A stretch of 7,040 bases of DNA from Planctomycetota bacterium (lineage in GTDB: Bacteria > Planctomycetota > Brocadiia > SM23-32), in contig JAUVVP010000096.1 in assembly GCA_030604585.1 (NCBI GenBank), positions 1 to 7,040 of the forward strand. Reading direction: 5' to 3'. The translations under genes were made by a program, and so were the position numbers. A model generated the notes under the pieces. That model saw only the letters and a program-made list of their open reading frames with translations, was not told the origin of the DNA and ran no database searches. Positions 1-5,453 of this stretch are shown here, one piece after another (position 1 is the first letter of the stretch; every line of letters begins with the position of its first letter).

Positions 1-750
1 GTCCTGGAGGCTGCGGCCGAACTTCTCGCGCATGGACCTGTCGCTCAGGTAAGTGATGTGGCCGATCATCCGGGCCACGGCCAATCCGCGGTTGGGAGGC
101 GTGCGGCCGTAGTAGCTGCCGTCCTGCCAGTCGGGGTCGCTGTAGACGGCCTGCCGGCCGACTTCGTCGAAGGCGATGCCCTGGGCGTTCAGGCGGCAGG
201 TGGTGGCGATCGGGATCGCCGATTCCACCATCTCCGGGTGGTCAATGGCCCACTGGAGGACCTGCATGCCGCCCATCGAGCCGCCGGTCACGCACAGGAG
301 CTTGTCGAGGCCAAGGTGTTCGGTCAGGAGAGCATGTTGCACCTTGACCATGTCGCTGACGGTGACCATGGGGAAGTCGAGGCCGTATGGCTTGCCGGTG
401 CTCGGATCGGTGGAGCCGGGGCCGGTGCTGCCCTTGCAGCCGCCGATGCAGTTGGCACAGATGACGAAGTAGCGGTCGGTGTCGATCCCCTTGCCCGGGC
501 CGACCATCACGTCCCACCAGCCGGGCTTCGGGTCGTCGGGCGAGTGCAGGCCGGCCACGTGCGCGTCGCCGCTGAGGGCGTGGCAGATGTAGACGGCGTT
601 GTCGCGCTCGGGCGTCAGCTCGCCGTACGTCTCATAGGCCACGTCAATCGGCCCGAGCTTGACGCCGCTGCGCAGGACCAGCTCGTTGGGAGGTCCGGCG
701 AAGCGCCACTGCTTCGTCTCGACTACACCGACGGAGTTCTCCGCGGCCAT
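1..750 (-). CDS. metX: Homoserine O-acetyltransferase, partial (C-terminus beyond window)
   Basis: This gene encodes an alpha/beta-hydrolase-fold acyltransferase that transfers acetyl from acetyl-CoA to the hydroxyl of L-homoserine, the activating step of methionine synthesis in the cytosol. I translated the frame by hand: 250 complete codons run from the ATG at 750 to the window edge. The family signatures are clear: GDAHVAG near residues 61-67, PGWWD at 76-80, the block [10 protein letters not shown] at 102-111, and the nucleophile elbow GGSMGG at 156-161 with the probable catalytic Ser158. [19 protein letters not shown] (183-201) and the GSYY segment (211-214) also match MetX. The catalytic Asp and His lie in the missing part; family members run about 350-390 residues. 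An in-frame TAG lies upstream and 750 is the only in-frame ATG, although its ribosome binding site is weak. It follows metY on the same strand, which supports acetylhomoserine as product. Related enzymes use succinyl-CoA or serine, so the exact substrate is inferred. Confidence 0.95.
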   Translation of the reverse strand, partial: MAAENSVGVVETKQWRFAGPPNELVLRSGVKLGPIDVAYETYGELTPERDNAVYICHALSGDAHVAGLHSPDDPKPGWWDVMVGPGKGIDTDRYFVICANCIGGCKGSTGPGSTDPSTGKPYGLDFPMVTVSDMVKVQHALLTEHLGLDKLLCVTGGSMGGMQVLQWAIDHPEMVESAIPIATTCRLNAQGIAFDEVGRQAVYSDPDWQDGSYYGRTPPNRGLAVARMIGHITYLSDRSMREKFGRSLQD

Positions 751-832
751 CTTCGCATTGGACCTTCGCAGAGGGGCGGAATCGGGAACGGGATCCCCAG
801 GACGCGCCTGGCGACAAGAGCCCAAAGCCTAC

Positions 833-861
833 ATGCTACACGACCGCCCGAGGACTCTCAA
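833..861 (-). promoter_or_regulatory. Candidate sigma70-type promoter for metX
   Basis: Reading the minus strand in the metY-metX gap, TTGAGA (856-861) is separated by exactly 17 bp from TAGCAT (833-838). These match the consensus hexamers at 5/6 and 4/6 positions. Transcription would begin near 826, leaving a leader of about 75 nt before the metX ATG at 750. No strong terminator is visible after metY, so metX may also be read through from the metY promoter. Two such hexamers can occur by chance, so this is only a candidate. Confidence 0.3.
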
Positions 862-923
862 GCTTTGGCGAGCGACTGCCCGGGGTCCTCTGCAATGTGC
901 TGCGCGCGCCGGCGGCCCTGCCT

Positions 924-2180
924 CTACGCGGCCTCCAGGGCCTGCGCGAAGTCGGCGATGATGTCGTCGGGGTGCTCTATGCCGACCGAGACGCGCACCA
1001 TCTCCGCAGGTATCGAGAGTTCCGCTCGCTTCTCCTCCGTGAAGGAGACGTATTGGGACGAGTATGGGTGGATGACCAGCGTCTTGCTGTCGCCGAGGTT
1101 GGCCAGGTGATAGGCGAGCTTGACGTTGTCAATGAACTTGAAGCAGGCCTGCTCATTGGCGAGCCCGAAGGTGAGCAGCGCCCCGTAGCCGTTGCCGGCG
1201 AACTGTCGCCCGGCCACCTCGTGCCAGGGGCTGGTGGGCAGCCCCGGGTAGTTCACCCATCGGACCTTGTCGTGGTCGGCCAGGTATTCCGCCAGCTTCT
1301 GCGCGTTGGACATGTGGCGCTCCATCCGCAGCGCCAGCGTGTCGAGCCCGATCACGGTCAGGAACGAGTGGAACGGGGCGAGCGTCGTGCCGAAGTTGAT
1401 GTGTATCTCGCGCCACACTTTGTCCAGGAAGGGCGCGTCGGGCCGTTTCGCCGATGAGAGTTCGAAGTGCGGGTACTTCTCCAGCGGCCAGGCGAAGCTC
1501 CCCCCGTCCACGATGACTCCTCCGACGGCGCTGCCGTGCCCGTTGAGGAACTTCGTCAGCGAATGGATGACCACGTCGGCGCCGTGCTCCACCGGCCGAA
1601 ACAGGTAGGGCGAGGCCAGCGTGTTGTCCACGACGAGCGGCAGGGAGTGCCGGTGGGCAATGGCGGCAAGCTCGGCGATGTCGGGAACGTCCATCTTGGG
1701 GTTCCCTATCGTCTCGACGAAGATCAGCCTGGTCTTGTCCGTGATCGCCTCTTCGTACCGGGCCGGGTCCGTTGTCTCGACCAGCTTCGCCGTTATGCCG
1801 AACCGGGGCAGGACGCTCGTGAAGAGGATGTAGGTGGACATGAAGAGGCTGTTTCCGGCGACGATCTCCTCGCCGGCGCCGGCGATGGCCATCACGGTGT
1901 CGGTCACCGCGGCCATGCCGGAGCTGGTGACGACTGCGCCGACGCCGCCCTCCAGGGCCGCTATCTTGCGCTCCAGCACGTCGTTGGTGGGGTTGCGCAG
2001 GCGAAGGTAGATGTATCCGGCCTCCCTTCCGGCGAAGACTTCGCTGAGCTGCTCCGCCGTGCCGAACTTGTGCGACGCCGTCTGATAGATGGGAGGCAGC
2101 GTCCCGGTCTGCCACTCCTCCGGCCTCTGGCACGCATGGATCACCTGCGTGTCGAACCTCCACGCGTTGTCCTCGCTCAT
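924..2180 (-). CDS. metY: O-acetylhomoserine sulfhydrylase (PLP-dependent Cys/Met metabolism family)
   Basis: This 418-residue enzyme is of the cystathionine gamma-synthase fold (type I PLP). It probably condenses O-acetylhomoserine with sulfide to give homocysteine and acetate. Visible family features are PPIYQTAS near 29-36, the cofactor phosphate residues in YLRLRNPTND (Tyr58 and Arg60, contributed across the dimer), SSGMAAV at 86-92, the pyridine-nitrogen Asp185 in VVDNTLASPYL, the Schiff-base Lys210 in HSLTKFLNGHG, and the carboxylate-binding Arg396 in VRVSVGIEH. Length is normal for the family. I chose the ATG at 2180 because GGAGG (2190-2194) lies 9 nt upstream; a TTG nine codons earlier adds a non-conserved extension containing the SD region. 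The substrate-loop motif reads HPYSSQYVSF instead of the usual HPAST form, and HACQ replaces the common HAGQ. A cystathionine synthase or methionine gamma-lyase is possible, but metX next door favours sulfhydrylase. Confidence 0.92.
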   Translation of the reverse strand: MSEDNAWRFDTQVIHACQRPEEWQTGTLPPIYQTASHKFGTAEQLSEVFAGREAGYIYLRLRNPTNDVLERKIAALEGGVGAVVTSSGMAAVTDTVMAIAGAGEEIVAGNSLFMSTYILFTSVLPRFGITAKLVETTDPARYEEAITDKTRLIFVETIGNPKMDVPDIAELAAIAHRHSLPLVVDNTLASPYLFRPVEHGADVVIHSLTKFLNGHGSAVGGVIVDGGSFAWPLEKYPHFELSSAKRPDAPFLDKVWREIHINFGTTLAPFHSFLTVIGLDTLALRMERHMSNAQKLAEYLADHDKVRWVNYPGLPTSPWHEVAGRQFAGNGYGALLTFGLANEQACFKFIDNVKLAYHLANLGDSKTLVIHPYSSQYVSFTEEKRAELSIPAEMVRVSVGIEHPDDIIADFAQALEAA

Positions 2181-2189
2181 CGCCTTTCT

Positions 2190-2194
2190 CCTCC
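2190..2194 (-). promoter_or_regulatory. Shine-Dalgarno site of metY
   Basis: The minus strand reads GGAGG followed by nine bases and then ATG (2180). This is the strongest ribosome binding site in the window and fixes the metY start at MSEDNAW rather than at the upstream in-frame TTG at 2207. Confidence 0.75.
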
Positions 2195-2247
2195 AGTTGT
2201 TGCCCAATCCGCTTGGAAAAGCAGTCGCGCCGCATGAACGCCTTTGG

Positions 2248-2263
2248 CGGCGGCCCCCCGCCG
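2248..2263 (-). promoter_or_regulatory. GC hairpin at the predicted 5' end of the metY leader
   Basis: The minus strand reads CGGCGG, GGGG, CCGCCG: a perfect 6-bp all-GC stem with a 4-nt loop. If transcription starts about 7 nt after the -10 at 2270-2275, this hairpin sits at the very 5' end of a leader of about 83 nt. There is no following U-tract, so it is not an intrinsic terminator. A 5' stabilising structure is a plausible role but is inferred. Confidence 0.35.
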
Positions 2264-2269
2264 ATGCAG

Positions 2270-2298
2270 AAGATAACCAAAGAGGTATACCCTGTCAA
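2270..2298 (-). promoter_or_regulatory. Sigma70-type promoter of metY
   Basis: On the minus strand a perfect TTGACA (2293-2298) is followed after exactly 17 bp by TATCTT (2270-2275), which matches the -10 consensus at 4/6 positions including the first three bases and the last. It lies about 90 bp upstream of the metY start and points the right way. The expected start of transcription is near 2263. This is the best-matching promoter in the window. Confidence 0.6.
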
Positions 2299-2306
2299 AC
2301 CGGCGC

Positions 2307-2331
2307 CGGACGGCTATGCCGCCCGCTTTTT
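2307..2331 (+). terminator. Terminator-like inverted repeat between the divergent promoters
   Basis: The plus strand has arms CGGACGGC (2307-2314) and GCCGCCCG (2318-2325) around a TAT loop. Seven of eight positions pair, with an A/C mismatch at 2310/2322. A C and five T residues (2327-2331) follow. This resembles an intrinsic terminator for plus-strand transcripts, yet no plus-strand gene lies upstream. It could stop stray transcription, act as an attenuator for a longer DUF58 leader, or be an operator dyad placed between the two promoters. The mismatch and short T-tract keep confidence low. Confidence 0.3.
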
Positions 2332-2359
2332 GGCTTGCCGGCGCCAAAGGTGGTAGAAT
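2330..2359 (+). promoter_or_regulatory. Candidate extended -10 promoter for the DUF58/BatA genes
   Basis: TAGAAT (2354-2359) matches the -10 consensus at 5/6 positions and is preceded by TGG (2351-2353), giving the TGn extension. The best upstream -35 is a poor TTGGCT (2330-2335) at 18 bp, which an extended -10 can tolerate. Transcription would begin near 2366, about 19 nt before the ATG at 2385 and after the alternative ATG at 2358. If real, this promoter decides the DUF58 start in favour of 2385. Confidence 0.4.
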
Positions 2360-2384
2360 GCCCGACGGGAGGCGGGCGAAGAAG

Positions 2385-3293
2385 ATGCGCAACGTCGAGG
2401 AATACCTCAGGCCGGACGTCATCCAGGAGGTGGCCCGGCTCGATCTGAAGGCCAAGTTCATCGTCGAGGGCTTCATATCGGGCCTGCACGACAGCCCTTA
2501 CCACGGCTTCTCCAGCGAGTTCAGCGAACACCGCAAGTACGCCGCCGGCGACGAGCCCCGGCTCATTGACTGGAAGGTCTTCGCCCGCACCGACAAGTAC
2601 TACATCAAGCGGTTCGAGGCCGAGACCAACCTGGACTGCCACATCCTGCTCGACGCCAGCGAGTCAATGGCCTACAGCCACGGCGGCGTGATCACCAAGC
2701 TCGAATACGGCATCTACATGGCGGCGGCCCTCGGCTACATAATGACCCGTCAGCAGGACAACGTGGGGCTGGTGACCTTCGACGACGAGGTGACCAACGT
2801 CGTGCCGGCCCGCAGCAAGCGCTCGCACCTGGTGGCGATCCTCGGCGTGCTGGCCGGAGCGCTGAGGCACCGGCCTTCGCGCCTGGCCGACTGCCTTCAC
2901 CGGGCGGCCGAGCTGCTGCGCAAGCGGGGCGTGGTCATCCTGTTCAGCGACCTGATCCCGGCCGAGGGGGAGGACCAGGACCAGGTGCTCGACGGCCTGC
3001 GGCACGTCCGTTACCGCGGCCACGACCTGATCTGCTTCCAACTGCTCGACCATGCCGAGCTGACCTTCCCGTTCGAGGGCCCGGCGCAGTTTGTGGACGT
3101 GGAGAGCCTCCAGGCCATCAGGGCCGATCCCGAGGCGGTCGCCGACGCCTACCGGCAGGAGGTGCGGCAGTTCGTCGAGCGCTACCGGGACGCCTGCCGC
3201 AGCGACCGGATAGACTTCGTTGCCGTGGACACCTCGGACTCGTTCGACCACGTGTTGCTGTCGTTTCTGAGGGCCCGGCAGCGGAAGTTCTGA
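2385..3293 (+). CDS. DUF58 domain protein with vWA-type metal site
   Basis: This 302-residue, soluble-looking protein belongs to the DUF58 family. The signature is plain: GFSSEFSEHRKYAAGDEPR (41-59), then IDWKVFARTDKYYIKRF (61-77) and AETNL. A von Willebrand A fold follows, with the MIDAS motif DASES (Asp90, Ser92, Ser94) and a later LFSD containing Asp179, a likely third metal-loop residue. I see no signal peptide or membrane span. DUF58 proteins are typically encoded beside a MoxR AAA+ ATPase and Bat-type vWA membrane proteins and are thought to act with them in envelope or complex-assembly functions; the molecular role is not settled. Here a BatA-like gene follows after 33 bp, but the gene upstream is divergent metY. 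Start choice: ATG 2385 has GGGAGG 12 nt upstream and fits the predicted promoter. ATG 2358 (nine more residues) has AAGGTGG closer by and remains possible. Confidence 0.9.
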   Translation: MRNVEEYLRPDVIQEVARLDLKAKFIVEGFISGLHDSPYHGFSSEFSEHRKYAAGDEPRLIDWKVFARTDKYYIKRFEAETNLDCHILLDASESMAYSHGGVITKLEYGIYMAAALGYIMTRQQDNVGLVTFDDEVTNVVPARSKRSHLVAILGVLAGALRHRPSRLADCLHRAAELLRKRGVVILFSDLIPAEGEDQDQVLDGLRHVRYRGHDLICFQLLDHAELTFPFEGPAQFVDVESLQAIRADPEAVADAYRQEVRQFVERYRDACRSDRIDFVAVDTSDSFDHVLLSFLRARQRKF

Positions 3294-3326
3294 CCTTCAT
3301 CGGCATATGACCGCCGGGGGCGCCCC

Positions 3327-5453
3327 ATGTGGCGGATCAGTTTCACACATCTGGGTGCGTTGTGGCTGGGCGCGGCGGCCGTGCTGCCGCTGATCATCCA
3401 CTTCCTGTGGCGACAGAGGCCGAAGGTCATCCGCTTCCCGGCCGTGCGGTTCATCCGGCTCAGCCAGCGCAAGAGCTTCCGCCGCACGCGCTTCAAGCAC
3501 CTGCTGCTCCTGCTGCTGCGGATGGCGCTTATCACGCTCGTCGCCGCCCTGATCGCCCGGCCCAGCCTGCATAAGGGACCGCGGGGCGCGGCGGGCGCCG
3601 CGGGCGCGGACCGCATGGCGGCGGCCGTGCTCATCCTGGACGACTCGCTGAGCATGGCTTACCGGGCGGGCGACGCGACCTGGTTTGACGCCGCCCGCAA
3701 CCGGGCCCTGGAGCTGGTGGCCGGCCTGCCGGAGGGAGCGGCGGCCGCCGTCCTCACCACATCCCATCCCCAGGGCAAGCTGACCCGCCAGCTTGACAGC
3801 GTGGCGAACCGGGTGGCCGGCCTGCGGGCCACCGCCAGGTCCAACTCGTGCTGGCGCGCCATCGAGACGGCCGCCGAGATACTCCGCCAGGAGGCCGCCC
3901 CCAGGCGCGACGTGTTCCTGTTCACTGACATGACGCAGTCCGCCTGGGTCGGCCATGAGCGGCGCCGCCTGCAACTCGGACCGGAGATCAACCTGTACGT
4001 GGTGGACTGCGCGGCGGACGATGCCGCCAACGCGGCAGTCTATGAGATGCGTCAGACGGGCGAACCGACCATCGTCGGCGGGATGCTCAGCCTTCAGGTG
4101 CGCGTGCTCGCCTCCGGGGCGCCGCTGAAACGGACCGTGCAGTTCGAGCTGGACGGCAAGGCGGTGGACCGCCGCCGGCTCGACCTGGAAGCCGGCAGCG
4201 AGACGGCCTTGCGGCTCCGCGCACTGCTGTCCGAGAGCGGCCATCACTGGGGTCGGGTGGCCTTCCTCAATCCCGACGGCCTCCCCCAGGACGACGCCCG
4301 CACCTTCACCGTCGAGGTGGCTCCCGAGGTATCCGTCCTCTGCGTCGAGGACGAGCCGGAGCTGACGCTCGAGTCGGCTTCGTACTTCTTCCGCCTCGCG
4401 CTGAACCCCTGGGGCGAGGAGGGCAGGGGCATATTCCGCGTCGAGCGGGTCTCGCCGGCCGGACTGGCGGACCTCCCTCTGAGTCCTTTCGACGCGGTGG
4501 CGCTGGTCGCCGCCGCAGGGATGAACGAGGCGGCCTGGCGCCGGCTCGACGCCTACGTGGCCGGGGGAGGAGGCGTGCTCGCCTTTCTGGGCCCCGGCAC
4601 TGCCGACACGTATCGCAGCGCGGCGGCTCGGGCCGTCCTGCCGGCGCAGGTCGGCGCAGCGATGGTCGCGCCGCCCGAGTCGCCGTTCGGGCTCCGAATC
4701 GTCAGGCCCGGCCATCCCCTCGTTAGGGCGATCATGGACTCCCGGGCGACGCTTGCGCAGGCGCGCTACCGGCAGTGCCGGCGCCTGACGCCCGCACCGG
4801 ATGCGGTGGAACTGATGAGCTTCGGTCCGGACCTGCCCGCCCTGGTCCTGTCCGAGGTCGGGGGCAAGGTGGCCCTGTTCGCCGGCACGGCGGACGAACG
4901 CTGGGGCGAGTTCGCCAAGACCGAGCCCTTCACGCCCTTCTGCCACGAGTTGCTCCTGTACCTGGCCGGCCGCTCGGCCGGGGGCATCCGGAGCGTGCCG
5001 GTCGGCGCGCACGTTCCCATCACGTTCGAGACTTCCCGGTGGCCGACCATCGTCTACGTTACCTCACCCGACGCCAAGGGGCCCGAGCGCCTGCTGCCCG
5101 GAACCACGCCGGGCAGGCACACCTACCGCCGGGCGGACGCGCCGGGCTACTACCGCGTGGACTTCGAGCGACAGGACAAGGAATGGCGGGGCGGCTTCGC
5201 AGTCAACACCGTGTCCGTCGAAAGCCGCCTCGAGAAAGTGCCGTTCGAGAAGGTGCAAGCTTCCGTCCGGGCCGGCAAGGTGGAGCTGGTGGCGGAGGCT
5301 TCGTTCGGCGAGGGCGAGATCGAGCAGGCCGGCGGCGCGCGGGAGCTGACCCCGTATCTGGCGCTGCTGGCCCTGGCGTTCCTGGTGGCCGAGTGCTTCC
5401 TGGCCAACCGGTTCTACGGCGCCGGGAGGGCGTCCCCGCCCAAGGGCGAGTGA
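3327..5453 (+). CDS. BatA-like membrane protein with vWA and amidotransferase-like domains
   Basis: This 708-residue protein starts with the BatA N-terminal region: a hydrophobic segment at about 9-28, the basic stretch LWRQRPKVIRFPAVRFI (27-43), and a second membrane segment at about 58-77. A vWA domain follows (about 98-230) with MIDAS motif DDSLS (Asp105, Ser107, Ser109) and FTD ending at Asp201. Residues about 333-450 resemble the class I glutamine-amidotransferase/ThuA-like fold found in planctomycete relatives (VSVLCVEDEP, then WRRLDAYVAGGGGVLAFLGPG), without an obvious catalytic Cys. A beta-rich region (about 560-635, including PGYYRVDF and FAVNTVSVES) precedes a C-terminal membrane helix at about 674-693. 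ATG 3327 is the only usable start, since the frame is open from the stop at 3291 but contains no other start codon; its ribosome site is only a G-run. It is very likely co-transcribed with the DUF58 gene. Its 3' end overlaps the convergent gene by 40 bp. The function is inferred to be membrane-anchored assembly or stress tolerance. Confidence 0.87.
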   Translation: MWRISFTHLGALWLGAAAVLPLIIHFLWRQRPKVIRFPAVRFIRLSQRKSFRRTRFKHLLLLLLRMALITLVAALIARPSLHKGPRGAAGAAGADRMAAAVLILDDSLSMAYRAGDATWFDAARNRALELVAGLPEGAAAAVLTTSHPQGKLTRQLDSVANRVAGLRATARSNSCWRAIETAAEILRQEAAPRRDVFLFTDMTQSAWVGHERRRLQLGPEINLYVVDCAADDAANAAVYEMRQTGEPTIVGGMLSLQVRVLASGAPLKRTVQFELDGKAVDRRRLDLEAGSETALRLRALLSESGHHWGRVAFLNPDGLPQDDARTFTVEVAPEVSVLCVEDEPELTLESASYFFRLALNPWGEEGRGIFRVERVSPAGLADLPLSPFDAVALVAAAGMNEAAWRRLDAYVAGGGGVLAFLGPGTADTYRSAAARAVLPAQVGAAMVAPPESPFGLRIVRPGHPLVRAIMDSRATLAQARYRQCRRLTPAPDAVELMSFGPDLPALVLSEVGGKVALFAGTADERWGEFAKTEPFTPFCHELLLYLAGRSAGGIRSVPVGAHVPITFETSRWPTIVYVTSPDAKGPERLLPGTTPGRHTYRRADAPGYYRVDFERQDKEWRGGFAVNTVSVESRLEKVPFEKVQASVRAGKVELVAEASFGEGEIEQAGGARELTPYLALLALAFLVAECFLANRFYGAGRASPPKGE

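Noticed and set aside
797..811. Short inverted repeat CCAGG-ACGCG-CCTGG between metY and metX as a terminator
   Set aside because: The stem is only 5 bp and has no following T-tract on the minus strand, so it is within chance expectation.
58..1110. 350-codon plus-strand frame opposite metX and the end of metY
   Set aside because: It is antisense to metX, whose conserved blocks are unmistakable, and has no domain of its own; it is a by-product of high third-position GC.
2181..2207. Upstream TTG start adding nine residues to MetY
   Set aside because: The extension would be translated through the strong GGAGG site that serves the ATG at 2180, and its residues do not resemble a family N-terminus.
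1467..2237. 256-codon plus-strand frame opposite metY
   Set aside because: It is antisense to conserved MetY motifs, with composition typical of a shadow frame.
2181..2263. SAM or SAH riboswitch in the metY leader
   Set aside because: I looked for the conserved cores of SAM-I, SAM-II and SAH elements and did not recognise any; the leader is short and shows only one simple hairpin.
1153..2298. 381-codon minus-strand frame overlapping metY in another frame
   Set aside because: The translation is Arg/Gly/His-rich low-complexity sequence, and the same strand encodes a full MetY in the correct frame. It also runs through the metY promoter and ribosome site.
3297..5012. 571-codon open frame on the minus strand opposite the BatA-like gene
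   Set aside because: It lies wholly antisense to a gene with clear vWA and membrane features, is rich in Arg, Gly, Ala and Gln as expected from GC-skewed codons read backwards, and shows no recognisable domain.
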